Assembly: GCA_008973525.1 (NCBI GenBank)
Contig: WACJ01000132.1
Location: 124,001 to 188,000 of the forward strand
Direction of reading: 5' to 3'
DNA length: 64,000 nucleotides
Source of the DNA: Stenopsyche tienmushanensis
Taxonomy: Eukaryota; Arthropoda; Insecta; Trichoptera; Stenopsychidae
Shown: piece by piece, positions 48,770 through 60,463 of the stretch
Layout of the letters: each line of letters opens with the position of its first letter
Numbering within the stretch: the first letter of the stretch is position 1
Notes under the pieces: generated by a model
What the model was told of the DNA's origin: nothing
What the model saw: only the letters and a program-made list of their open reading frames with translations
Databases searched by the model: none
Program-made: the position numbers and the translations under genes

Positions 48770-49340
48770 TTAAATATGCAATGTTTTGTGTTTAAATATT
48801 TTTTAAAAGCGAGTTCATTGATATCTCCAGACCAATGATAATATTTATGCTTTTTGCATTGTTATTGAAGTTAATCTTTATTACGCAATTCTCTCAAACA
48901 CACTCGATAAGTTCTATTTTTAATCGATTTCACTAACAATAATGTATGCAATCTTTGAACGTATCCGTAATAAACCGATCCTATCTATTCGCTATCGCGG
49001 CTTAGTATTCCCAGAATTTTAAAATCGTACCATAAAAACCGTATGAGAATTTCGGCAAAAGTCACACATGTTTCTCGCATTTCGATATAATTATGCACAA
49101 ACCCACACAAAGAGATTCTTGCAGATTAAATGCGAATATTTACATTGTGTATGTAAATATGTATACATTTTTTATCGTATACATAAATACTTCGAATTAA
49201 AAGCGATAAGATAATGCTTGGAGATAGAGCGCTATTATAGATTATGGATGGAAATTATAATGTCTTCATATGATATTTTTTAATGATTGATGCATTAATA
49301 AGGGAATATAAATTGTATTTTTTCTAAAAAATTAAATACT
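48770..49340. other. No recognisable feature between hAT family 2 copies
   Basis: AT-rich spacer without gene or repeat partner that I can see. Confidence 0.4.
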
Positions 49341-49349
49341 GAGATAATT

Positions 49350-49425
49350 AAATTACTTCACCGCAAGCGACTCACGGGTGAGTCGTTATGTTTTTGCGCA
49401 AAAAATCTAGAAATAATCTATTTTG
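49350..49425 (-). repeat. Family C palindromic end, copy 4
   Basis: GCGACTCACGGGTGAGTCGTTATGTTTTTGCGC; an imperfect version of the palindrome GACTCACCGGTGAGTC with the same adjacent TTATGTTTTTGCG arm found reversed at 4290-4320. Confidence 0.5.
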
Positions 49426-49504
49426 GGATGTATTAGTCAGAATGTCTCTAAAAAAAAAGAATATCTCTAAAAACGCTGGCGATTGAAAGGTTAATAAAGA
49501 CGGG

Positions 49505-49875
49505 CAGGACTATCTACCCATACCGGTGATGTATTTACTACACCTCGACTCTAATAATGGGAATATCGATATGAAATATAATATATACGGGGTTCAGAAT
49601 TTTTGTATTTCTTTGTAATATAATTAAGAATCACATCAAAGTATTATAGTATATGAGTATTCATCTACAGTGATGGAAATAAATAATATGTCGGGAAATC
49701 GGGAATTTTGCGAGTTTTAGTCCGTGTCTCAGCAGATAGGAATTCTATCAGTCACATTGATGGTGTTATACGTAAATGGGGGCTCACGCGGTCACCAACT
49801 CGAGCTAGCATTTAAATATCTGATGATGATACCTCCAACGAGTGTTAAACTGTTTAAAATCCCGGTCCCGGGATG
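49505..49875 (+). mobile_element. hAT family 2, copy C
   Basis: Same orientation as copy B, starting inside the repeat at CCGGTGATGTATTTACTACA and continuing to CTATCAGTCACATTGATGGT. It goes on into a hATC remnant (49795-49850: HQLELA, FKYLM, IPPTSV in the translated frames) and ends at CCCGGTCCCGGGATGATTTA. It is 5'-truncated. Confidence 0.75.
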
Positions 49876-49879
49876 ATTT

Positions 49880-51100
49880 ATTTATGATCAATTTAAATCA
49901 TTCGTCCATCTATCATATGAAGATGGCATATGATCTATGATTGATATGGCATCTTATAAGGAATATATGATAAAATATACATTTTATACGATTGTGCGGC
50001 ATCATATAGTTGCATGGGTTACGCGCGTAAACATACACCCTCGAGGGCGAACATTAATTAAAAAGCTAAAAAATGTCAATAATTTCGGCTACATTATTTC
50101 GTATGTTTATCACCACAATAACATTTTTAATTAATGCTTCGTCAAGTCTAAGAACCCATTTCTTATCGCATTAACATTTTAACATTCTATGATAAAATTA
50201 TACCGTTAGCCTAAATCGCTTTATTATCTGACTAATTCCACTTTTCACTCCCGTTTTCAACGCATTAAAAAATCTTGAAAGGTCCCAAATCGACATTTTA
50301 ACTACCCAGTGACATTTGTGCGATAAAACCGTTTGAAAAACGTGCAATAGATCATTGGCTTCGGATGTTGTATAATCGAGTGTTTTTCCATAATAAATGT
50401 TTTTTTTTAAATCTTAACATATTTAAAAATGCATTAAGTTGGGAAGAAATTTAATATGTGCCAAACATGGCATAAGTTTGTTATTTTATTGTTATCAATA
50501 AAAGCCTGGTCGTTCACCTCTAACATCAACTGTGATAAATTTATCCAGATTATTCATAGGGATTTTAAAACATGAATCAAAACTCTGCCACCATTAATCG
50601 TAATCATTATCACTATGCCAAACTATTTATATTGTCATATTATTAATAAATATTATAAACGTTTAAGACACGACTTGAATGCGTAACGCAAATCTACCAA
50701 TTGTTATCATTTGTAACATTTTTATCATGAATTCCCATCTAATTAAAGCATCATCACGCTTGATTAATCATAATGTAGTAAACAGTCGAACAAAGACCTT
50801 TTTTTTGTTCACGATTATCACTATTTCCCATGAGAACCGACGCGATGCACGAAAACGACGTATGCGACAAATTGAATAAATAATACGGTTTTATTATTTA
50901 AATTATGATTGTGTCGCTGATAAGGCGTGGGTTATCCGAACGAAAAGCTATTGATAAAATAATAATGTACAATATGACATTTTTTAAATGTGTAACGGAT
51001 GGACTTTGCCGAGAGATTGCGCGAGCCGTCCTCGCGAGTCTCGTGTATCGTCGGCTTGTTTTTGTATTGCCATAATGATCCATCCTGAAAGTCTTCCAGC
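49880..51100. other. No recognisable feature
   Basis: AT-rich sequence. A few short open frames at 49937-50134 and 50679-51114 show no motif. Confidence 0.4.
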
Positions 51101-51107
51101 AATAAAT

Positions 51108-51612
51108 CACTCAATAAGTTCGTTTTAGAACTAGTAAAATTTTGCTTTATTATAATAACCCTATGAACTTATTGAGTGAGGATGGTCGTTACATGACGTG
51201 TTCCACTGCCTTCTGAAGAGAAAAATAGTTTATTTTTAAAATGTTCTCTAGATTGTACTCTTTTCAATGATATGCTACATGTCATACAAATCATTCAATA
51301 AGTTGTTAAACTTGAATAGATACCAGTTTGGCAGGGTCAGGGTTAAGAAAATACATTTTATGTTTATGCTAATTTATTTACAAAATTGGTCACCTCTACT
51401 TCGTATACAATCACGACACCTTTTCCTTATTTCAACTGTAGTTGCCTGAAATAGCATTTCGTCTTTGATTTTTGCAAAGGCGGCGATTATGCTCTCAATT
51501 AGGATTTCTTTTGCAGGTACCTCTGTCGTGTAAATTAATTCTGTTGTACGTACTTGGACAAAGAAATCCAATGGTGTCAGATCTGAAGACAATGCGAGCC
51601 ACGGAATCATGT
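51108..51612 (-). pseudogene. Tc1/mariner-superfamily element fragment (transposase 3' end)
   Basis: The minus strand at 51374-51625 reads PWLALSSDLTPLDFFVQVR, then TTELIYTTEVPAKEILIE, and a C-terminal EIRKRCRDCIRSRG block, the conserved end of an insect IS630/Tc1/mariner-like transposase (RSPDLTPLDFFLWG...RCR.CI...G). It is collinear here, unlike at 17 kb. A perfect 14-bp inverted pair CACTCAATAAGTTC (51108-51121) and GAACTTATTGAGTG (51165-51178) lies at its outer edge and may be a remnant of its ends. Confidence 0.7.
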
Positions 51613-52447
51613 CTAGGGAATCCAATCCCGAGCCAAAATTTCGATCCCGGGATTTCAGGATTGCAATAGATCATCCTGGGATCAGTCCAGGGTTTCCTGG
51701 ACCGGGATTTTCAATAGTTTAAGAAATTATATTGATAAATTTGATCAAAAATCGGGTGTTTCCTCATTTACTCTGAATCTGATTTTGGAAGGCAGGCAAC
51801 TTGCTGCTGAAAATGCACGCTTAGCCTCCACACTCGTTGGAGGTATCTTCATCAGATATTTAAATGCTAGTTCGAGTTGATGATCGCACCATCTTCGTAT
51901 AAAACCATCAATGTGACTGATAGAATTCCTTTCTGCTGAGACACGGACTAAAACTCGCAAAATTCCCGATTTCCCGACAAATTATTTATTTCCGTCGATG
52001 CAGATGAAAACTTATATACTATAATACTTTGATGTGATTCGTAATTATATTACGGAGGAATGCAAAAATTCTGAACCCCGTATCTATTATATTTCATATC
52101 GATATTTCCATTATTAGAGTCGAAGTGTAGTAAATACATCACCGGTTTGGAAAGGTTAATATAACAATTTGAAAAACATATATGTACTGTATAAATGTAT
52201 ACATATATTAGACAGTTAACTGCCCCTAGGCGTTGCCTAAGCTCTCCAATTAGTAGTTACGCCACTGTTTCCAAGCGTCCAGATTTCGGCGGGAATGTCT
52301 CGATTTAGTAGCCTTCATCGTTCTGGTGAGTTGTACGATTTCTGTTGGATAAAAATTTCAATCCCAATTTTTTCGGGATTACATTTACTAATCCCGGGAT
52401 ATATGCGCACCTAATACTATCCGGGATTCCGGGATTGGATTCACTAG
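51613..52447 (-). mobile_element. hAT family 2, copy D, with both ends
   Basis: Left end CTAGGGAATCCAATCCCG (51613-51630) and right end CGGGATTGGATTCACTAG (52430-52447) are inverted with one mismatch over 18 bp. TAGGG at the terminus is hAT-like. It contains the hATC dimerisation coding fragment at 51745-51960 and all repeat blocks of copies A-C. The flanking 8-mers (ATCATGTC, GTCACGTT) do not match, so no clear target duplication remains. It lies between two copies of the Tc1/mariner-like DLTP fragment. Confidence 0.78.
51745..51960 (-). pseudogene. hAT transposase C-terminal dimerisation (hATC) fragment
   Basis: The frame reads LELAFKYLMKIPPTSVEAKR followed by AFSAASCLPSKIRFRVNEET. This is the hATC signature (LA..YL.IP.TSV..ER.FS.AG.....K..RL...) with the usual E/R pair seen here as EAKR. 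No catalytic DDE region or BED finger is found in the element, so it is a remnant. Confidence 0.85.
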
Positions 52448-52545
52448 TCACGTTCCCAGGCAAATAAATCCGGTGGTGTCAGATCTGAAGACCGCGTGAG
52501 CCACGAAATAGGTCACGTCCCCAGCAAATCCTTGCCTATTTATTA
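52448..52545 (-). pseudogene. Second Tc1/mariner-like fragment next to hAT copy D
   Basis: The minus strand reads WLTRSSDLTPPDLFAWERD, the same motif as PWLALSSDLTPLDFFVQ at 51560-51610, in the same orientation. The two copies flank hAT copy D. Confidence 0.6.
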
Positions 52546-52549
52546 AATT

Positions 52550-54710
52550 TAGTTGTTTTCCACTATGACAATTTTGGGTCTTCCTCGAGATTCATATAAC
52601 TGGGACCATTTTTGAATTGTTCTCTCACAAATCGATCCTTCTCTGAAATCTACGTTGATATATTTATGCTTTCGCTGCGTTGTGTCCCAATTTAAATCCT
52701 TATACAAAACAAATAAACGGAAATCTTTTCTTGGCTTCATCCTGTTGAAATTTATAGAAAACAATAGAAACAGCTATTGAAGACTGAAGTACCTTTGTCA
52801 ATTTCCGAATCTTCATTTGGTACTAAGTAATACGTATCATAAATATGAAATCACCACAGTGACCCAGATATCAAGGGCGCTTTCCTGATAGGAATCGATC
52901 ACTTCTTCAGGGATTTATAACCGCCCTGTAAATCCACCACGATATGCAAGTCAATGTCAACCCCACCCACAATCACAGCTCAAAATCGCAATCGTTGTAG
53001 AGGGATCACTGTCATTTTCGATCAAACTATCGACACTGATAGCCAAAATCCATTTTCCGACCTGCTATGAAAAGCACCCACTCCACCGAAAATACTTCGA
53101 TGTTCTATTTAACAAAAAAATGGAATAATCATTCGGTGAACTTCACCACATTGTTACGGCATAATTGGATCGTTTTATTGGTCATGATATGGCGCTCGAG
53201 TGCAATAAATCCATGCAACGGGTGCACTTATCTTGCATCTTGACTGCAGTTTGTTTACCGAGCGAATCGCGATGAAGTTGTTCCGAATAAAATCGAACAC
53301 GATTTACGTAATGCGATACGATTTCTCCGCCAGGAATGATAATTTTTCAAAAATAGAATCGGATGTGATGCACGCCAGTAGGCAACGGAAGCCGGACATG
53401 TCGAATCTCATGAATATAGTTAATTCGATCGAACAAATCCGTGCACGAAAGTGGCATCATCGAACTGTGCCTCGAGTCTCTTCAAAATGTCATGCCTTCG
53501 TTTATGAGAAAACGAACAATTACGCGTTGCGCAACAGAGAATGTTACTTCTCACGCACTTCCCGCAAGTGTAAACAGTAAGTTGACAAAATTTTATCGCA
53601 ATCGGAAAAACGGTATGGAAGCGCATTAAATACGGACAAACAAACATTGATTTTTATATATTAGAGTAATAAATTTGTACAGCGAAATTCCGGGTTATAT
53701 TTGAATCACCCTCGCAAATCCATTCTATTGAATGGATCTATCGTTCGATTTTTGTATGGAGACTTCTGTGCCCATGGAATGAACCCCAGTGATGATGCTG
53801 CGATCATTATTTTATATATTTAGAATGACCACAATATCGGTGTATATGGCTGCAAGGTCTGCTCGCAGTTTCCAATGCAATATGTCTTTAGATGTGACAT
53901 AAACAATGTGGGCGCCAACGATGCACCCACTTTTAACATACCAAAATGATTAAGCAAATTTATCTTTTAAATTATGCGTCTCGATTGTTATTGCTATCCG
54001 AGTTAGTGATGATCGCTATAAGATGCAGCAATTATTAATTTCAATTGTGCAACATTCCATCTGGTCGAATTACATCATCCCATTTTCTTCCGTAATTCAA
54101 CCAAAATATTATAATTTTTCATAATACCATCATATTTATTATTTTTATTTATTTTTGCATACTTAAACAATAAATTATTAGTAACCCCTCTTAATACAAT
54201 ACGATTGCTATCAATTTTAAAAGCCATAAATCTATTCTTTGCTCGACCACAGCAGCAAACCGCAATGAGCTATTTAAAGGAATATCCACAATTACCAACC
54301 AAAGCAAGCATTTCATCAGACCAATATAAATTTCATACGAGTATCAATGCGAATTCTAAAAATATGGTGACCCCAATTTGAAGCATCCCAAAAAAACGCA
54401 CTAAGTGTTATGTCAATATCCCGCCGGCTGACATTGTCACAGTCAAAGCTCGGATGACCATAAAATAAACGGGACGCAATTAAATCGCGATGAAACTATT
54501 CAAACGAGAGTGGCGAATTTAGATCGTAATGTGGCTACGGTATGTCAATTAGATGGGCGTTAATTGTCGATTAGCTATGTCGAGGGCAATAAAGTTTAAC
54601 AATTCTGCATTGTTGCAAATGGATGCACTTTAGATTGCTGCTTGTACAAATATATGATAACAATGAATTTGACTGCTGCGAGATCATGTTGATAATTTTT
54701 TTAACGTCCC
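52550..54710. other. No recognisable feature
   Basis: Mixed AT-rich sequence. The stretch 53230-53640 has opposing open frames (115 codons plus, 75 codons minus) and slightly higher GC, but no family resemblance. Confidence 0.4.
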
Positions 54711-54716
54711 AAACTA

Positions 54717-56000
54717 TTGGGTTGGTGCAAAAGTTAGGGCCGTTTTTTACATATACAATTAAACATTTTTTTTTAGACTTGTAGTATTTATTTAATCAAT
54801 TATATAATTTCTATCTGTTCTTATAACCTTCTCCTATCTTTCTATCAACTTTTTAATACCATTAGTGTAAAATTCCGTGGATTTTAATGCGAAAAATGTA
54901 GTAAGGGATGTTTTTACCTGCTCTATTGTATCAACTTTTTTATCATTTAAAACATTTTACAGTGATCGGAATAAATAAATATCGGAAGGAACAAGATCTG
55001 GAGAGCACGGTGGATGCTTGATAACATCCCAATCCAACTCATTTAGCTTGTGTTGGGCCATCAAAGTCTTACGTGGTCGCGCGTTGTCGTGATGAAACAC
55101 TACCCCTTTTCTGTTTACCAATTCTGGTCTATTCTTTTGAAGGGCGATGTTCAATTTGGATAATTTCTAACAATATCGTTCTGCTGTAATTGTCTGATTG
55201 GGTTCCAAGAGTTCAAAATATACAATACCCTTTCAATCCCACCAAACACAAAGCATAACTTTTTTTTGTGGATTTCGGCCTACAAAGTTGTTAATGGGGC
55301 TTGTCCAGGTATAGCCCAATGTCTTTTTCTTGTCACGTTGTTGTACACGACCCATTTCTCATCTTCCGTTACCAAACGATGCAAAAAAGGTTCACATTTT
55401 TGTCTCGCACTCAAAGTAACGCACGTTGAAACACTATCCAATAAATTGGCAGCCGACAATTGATGAGGTATCCAAACGTCGTACCGCAAAACCATCCCCA
55501 TACCCTTCAAATGTCTTAATACGATTCTTTGGTTGACTCCCATCATCGACGCGATCTCCTTGGTGGTTAGACGTGGATTGGTGTCAATTATGACTTTAAA
55601 CTTGTCGTCATCAGACTTCAATGGCCGCCCGATATGTGGTTTATCAATTAGTGAAAAATCCCCAGATCGGAATTTTGTAAACCATTTTCGTACCTGTCGA
55701 ACTTTGATGACATCTGTTCCAACACTTCGCAAATGTTTTTGGTTTTCACACTCGCGGTATTGTCTTTTCGGAATTCATAAAGTAAACAATGACGTAAATG
55801 CACTTTATCGACCGACATTTTGAAAAAATACAAGGGCTTTTCACTGTATTCTGACCAGGCCAAAACTGAATGGAAAGTAGAGGGAAAGCATCTTTTATAC
55901 AATGGAATCATTTAAAAGAAGATGCTATTCATCATTTTTGAAAAAAAAAATTTTTTACCTAGGATCATAAAAAACGGCCTTAACTTTTGCACCAACCCAA
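54717..56000 (-). mobile_element. Mariner element, full length with both ends, inactivated
   Basis: 1284 bp bounded by TA on both sides (54715-54716, 56001-56002). Terminal inverted repeats start TTGGGTTGGTGCAAAAGTTA and stay paired for about 33 bp with one mismatch. The transposase lies on the minus strand in pieces. The length and structure are those of an ordinary animal mariner. Confidence 0.95.
54870..55818 (-). pseudogene. Mariner transposase (D,D34D), frameshifted
   Basis: The cut-and-paste transposase would bind the element ends and cleave DNA in the nucleus. The start is MSVDKVHLRHCLLYEF at 55818. The frame shifts near 55650-55730 into KWFTKFRSGDFSLIDKP, a MGVNQRIVLRHLKGMG helix-turn-helix and VTEDEKWVVYNN (first Asp). 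Another break follows APLTTL near 55280. A third frame at 54957-55154 has FHHDNARP (second Asp) and PPCSPDLVPSDIYLF (third Asp, 34 residues later, giving D34D). All three catalytic Asp codons survive although the gene cannot be translated as one protein. Confidence 0.9.
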
Positions 56001-56589
56001 TACATACATTGTTGTGTGGACTTGCGTCTTTGACCTGGATGACAGCATTGAGTCTGGTGATGAACATGTCGCACGCTTATGGGCAGTCGCATTTTTGTCG
56101 AATTTAAATTATTTTATTGCGTGGATCTGTGCGTTTGAACATAATGCTTGCATCAAAACATGCACAATAACCCGTTTCATCTAAAAATATTAGCCTACCT
56201 GAAATAACCCTTTTTTAAAGGGTCATTGCCTCGTTATTCTAATTTCTTGCCATCAATCATCTTTCACGTGTTCATTCATCATTGGTGTTTAAAATCTGTT
56301 CAAAATAAACAAGCATAAAAAATTGCAGTTAGCATCTCGAATCATATAATAGGAATGCATTTGCTGTTGTAAATGTATCGGTTGTTATTGTTGATGAACG
56401 TTCACTGATGGCAAAGCATACGTTTTTATAAATATATTAAATATGATTAAAATATATATTTTAAAATAATACACGAAGATAGTTTCAAAAGTACACCCGA
56501 CCTAATGTATAGATGGCGGCTACTGTTGTAAAAAAATGCTATGATAGAAAGTGTCTAGATGCTACGTCACTGCCGCGATCGTACAAATC

Positions 56590-57200
56590 ATAGAAAATGT
56601 CGCAAAGGGCCCTAAATGGGGACAGCGTGGCTATAAGATTTGTATGCTTAATTGGTCCGCTTTTCGGACCGCTGATATGATGATCGTCGATCAAAAGTGC
56701 GCGAACTAGCAGATATGGTAGGCATTTAAAAAAATGCTGTAAATCGCATATTGACTGAAAAATTGGACATTAGAAAGCTGCGCGCAATATGGGTGCCGTG
56801 TTTGCTCGCAATGGAACAAAAACGGCGCTGTGGTGATGTTTCAATCGAGTGTTTGGCGATGTTTCACAGCAATAAAGCCGATTTGTTGCATCAATTCAGG
56901 ATGATACATACGTCTATCATTTCACATCTGAGACAAAGAAACATGGGGACTCTCTCTAAAAACTCTAAATTAGTGTCTTAGGGGGCTTTCGTGATCATAT
57001 AGATCGTAGAAAATGCCGCAAAAGGCCCCAAAAGAGAACAGAGTAACCACAAAGTTTGTATGTCCAATCGGTCCGCTTTTCGGATTGCTGATAAAAGATT
57101 ATGAATGAGCGCCTCGCGATCGGACGCCACACTTGACCATGTCTACAAAACGATTAAGAACTCTCATTACAAAACGAAGTTGTCCGAACAAAACTGCATC
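56590..57200. repeat. hAT cargo fragment: LINE tail, mariner, LINE tail
   Basis: Two minus-strand LINE-tail pieces (56590-56680 and 57000-57140, the second with ASDREALIHN and the AIRKADRLD frame) flank a plus-strand mariner piece (56684-56960: ILTEKLDIRKLRAIWVPCLL and the DVSIECLAMFHSNKADLLHQ block). No hAT ends are visible. The double LINE tail differs from the single one in the other copies and may reflect a tandem or recombined cargo. Confidence 0.65.
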
Positions 57201-57209
57201 TAAGCACAT

Positions 57210-60100
57210 TTCTGATTGAAATTAAACTTTTATAAACGCGTTAGAGCAAATTGGCTTGAGCGTCACGAAAAGTGAAACTCAAAGCAGCAGTTGGTCCGAA
57301 AGACAAAAATAATCGGTTTTAGTGTGTATACATCATAGAAATGCTACCGCGCCGCCTCTACTGTGTGTGTGTGTGTTTATATTTAGCATAAAGCAACCAC
57401 TATATTATTTAGATGCCTATTTTATTATATATTACACACAACATATATTTGATATGGATTTAAAAATGCACACGGAAAGCGATCTTTAACAATAACTGCA
57501 ACTCGAATCATGATCCGAGCAGGTCCTTGCTTTTTCATGATCACTCACTGCTCCCCTTAAACTAACATGATTGTTTGATTCGTTGAACAACTGATAGATC
57601 GTGGATGTCATAACATCTTGGAAAGAAATTAAATAAAATTGGTAAAACGTATATGGTAGACACAATAGTATCAAAATAATAGATGAAGTTTATTTAACTC
57701 TAAAAACAAAACGTGTGAGTGTGGATTCCAGCTGTGAATTCCCCCCAGCAACTATTACACAAATTTCACACAAATGTGAACGGATTTAAATTGGCTCCGA
57801 ATAGTTGAACCTAAACCCAATCGAAATTAGAAATGTGCACACATTATCAATAATAGATTGGATAATTTTCATCTTCCTAAATTCGATTTCGTCGAACACT
57901 TTCAGGCCACTCTACATCGGGCACGACACACGCTCACGGAAGTAAAGCAAACTCCTTTGTTCGTCATATTGATTTTGCAATTACACTTGAAATAATTATG
58001 TAAACTTGGTCGTAATTCGGTCCTCGCCCAGAAACCCGGAGTCGGCAAATTTGAACAACAAATGTCCCAAGACCCCCGAGCGTCTATTTGTTTGCATTGT
58101 TCTTTTGCAACACTTGTGGCTCATTGTCACTTGCCACATGAGGTGTTGTATTTCGCTAATTTTGTCCTTTGGAGGCATTTGGAAAGTTCAATCAATGCAA
58201 TTGCAATCAATTATGGAATTGATTACCTTTATGTAATTTCCTTTTGCTCTGAGACATAGCATAAATAAATATTTTTCTCATATTATCTCTCTAAAGAGTA
58301 TGCACGCACATTTGAGCAGTATGTACGCATGCGAACATTATTTATTCAAAATAAGATGTCTAACATTACATATACGGTCTGATTTATTAATTAAATTTAC
58401 AACGTCGTTTTGTAAACACAAAGAATCAATAATTAAAAAAAACTACAAATTTAACTCACTAATCAAAGGGTTAGTTATTATAAAATGTACATAAATGCCA
58501 TTCAAATAATACTTCACAATTGAAATTAATTATGTAAAGCTATTAATATTTAATCATTAAAACGTTTACAACTTTTCCAAGATTATTCGCACATAAAAAG
58601 TTATAATATCAATGTATATAACGCTATTTCATGTTATGTAAAATTTAAAACATCATGATTCTTCAATTTTCTACATGAATCAATACCAACGTTTCACGCA
58701 CGTCACAATTGTATATTTCCTAAATGAGATGTACAATAAAAATTCGACGCGAAACGTTGCTATCCGATGACAAAAAAATCCTCGTTTAATCCCAATTATA
58801 TAATATTTATCGTTATTTATATGCATATTGTACCGATTATATAAAAATGTAAATTATTAAACGCTTCCAATATAATTTATTCGAATACAATTTCTATCAA
58901 ACGTAGCCTCATTTGTATAGATTTTTATTCGCACTGCACATTTTCCTTTATTCATAGATAAAGATCAAATGATAAATATCATTAATGTAATAAATCAGCA
59001 ACATATTCTACACTTATTTGTATCCCTTATCTGCAATTCGTTTGTCTAAAAACATTGTCAGCAAACATAATTTACGAGTTGATTTCATGGATTTGAGAAC
59101 TAATTAATGCTCTACAAGGTCACGTATATTTATTATTGTATATCAGGCTTTTACTGTAGTATCGTTTTAATTCTATAAAAATGAGAAAATAAATTAACGC
59201 ACGTGCCGCAAACAAAATCGCTTAACTCCATAGTAATCCTCGTTGTATTGTTCTAACAATTTTATATATAACGTATACGTCTAATGCTCCTCCCACATTT
59301 TAAAAATCAATGAGACCGGATTAAAAATAATACTGTTCCATCTAAATCAGAACGCGTGTTCATCACGAGTGACTAGACATAAACTGAGATATTTTCAGAA
59401 GCACGTTTCATCTCACCTGAAATATTATGTATATATACATAATACTATTTGGAATCCCGTCATTCGCTACAAGTCCCCAAACAAACCAACGCATTCCATC
59501 ATCTTATTTTGATACGATATTAACGCGTTTAGAATTTATGTAAATATAAAGATGCGACGTTTCAATATCATCGGGTTATAACGATGAAAACTTGCAATTC
59601 CTCCGATGAAAACATAGAACAAAACAAATAATATAAATCAATCATATTAAATGAAATTTGTATACAAACATACGTTTGTATCGATGCGAAACATTTGTCA
59701 ATTCTGCGCGTATGAGTGATTCGCGGTGTATTCTCGCTTTATATTAACCATCTGGCAGCCGCTGCTTCGGACACAAATCATAGATGTTTGACTCTTTATA
59801 TAAGTTTCAACAAAGTCAACACTTTGCTAAACAAACAACGATATTAATATCGATTTGCATTGTTCATTATTTCAGCGATGACGTGAACATGCAATTCGTA
59901 AAAGGATTACAGTATATTTTCAACGTTTAAATTGTATTTATAGTGAGTTTACCTGAAACTGGAGACTGCTAATGTCAGCATGATATTTGATACAGTTACA
60001 AATCACTATTGCATTAATATCAACGTATCAAATGTTCGATTGATAATTATGATTTATAAACTAACCTTCGCAGACGGTTTATTGTTTTTTTTTATATTTT
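57210..60100. other. 5' flank or first intron of bbx; nothing recognisable
   Basis: AT-rich sequence with a short TG microsatellite near 57366-57380. A promoter and a 5' non-coding exon of bbx may lie here, since the coding exon at 60104 begins right after an acceptor, but no specific site can be pointed to. Confidence 0.4.
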
Positions 60101-60132
60101 CAGAAAACAAACATTAAGTCAAACTCATCATC

Positions 60133-60308
60133 ATGACAGAAACTCAAGATCCTATCAAATCGGAGAGCAATGAACAGTTCGATGGAGGCGCCGACGACAT
60201 GGATACTGAACCATCGCATCATGCTAGGCGCCCTATGAATGCATTCCTTATCTTCTGCAAGAGGCATCGAAGCGTCGTCAGGGATAAATACCCCAATCTT
60301 GAAAACAG
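60133..60308 (+). CDS. bbx: BBX/bobby sox HMG-box factor, first coding exon
   Basis: Encodes residues 1-58 plus two bases of codon 59. The exon probably starts at 60104 after TATATTTTCAG, leaving a 29-base UTR piece before the ATG at 60133. Residues 1-30 are acidic (IKSE at 8-11 fits a SUMO consensus). The HMG box begins at about 32 with [20 protein letters not shown], the BBX-type version (NAFL.FCKRHR), not the SOX 'NAFMVW'. The donor is ACAG|GTGATT at 60308/60309. HMG-box proteins bend DNA in the nucleus; BBX is a conserved, poorly characterised member. Confidence 0.9.
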
Positions 60309-60381
60309 GTGATTTTCATAAATTTATTTAAGAAAAATTTATACATAAAATGCATACGTTTCATACTTTGTTATTTTTCAG

Positions 60382-60463
60382 ATCAATCACTAAAATTTTA
60401 GGTGAATGGTGGGCAAACCTTGACAATGAAGAAAAGACTAGTTACACAGTTCTCGCTAAACAG
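60382..60463 (+). CDS. bbx: BBX/bobby sox HMG-box factor, second coding exon
   Basis: An 82-bp exon between TTTTTCAG (ends 60381) and CAG|GTAATA (60464). It completes Arg59 and encodes residues up to Gln86, including TKILGEWWANLDNEEK and YTVLAKQ, helix 2 and the start of helix 3 of the HMG box. The frame joins the first exon in phase 2 and leaves in phase 0, and both joins give uninterrupted HMG sequence. The 73-bp first intron is short; the next one is about 2.5 kb. Confidence 0.92.

Noticed and set aside
53233..53647. Overlapping plus and minus open frames of 115 and 75 codons
   Set aside because: No motif on either strand and equal plausibility in opposite directions.
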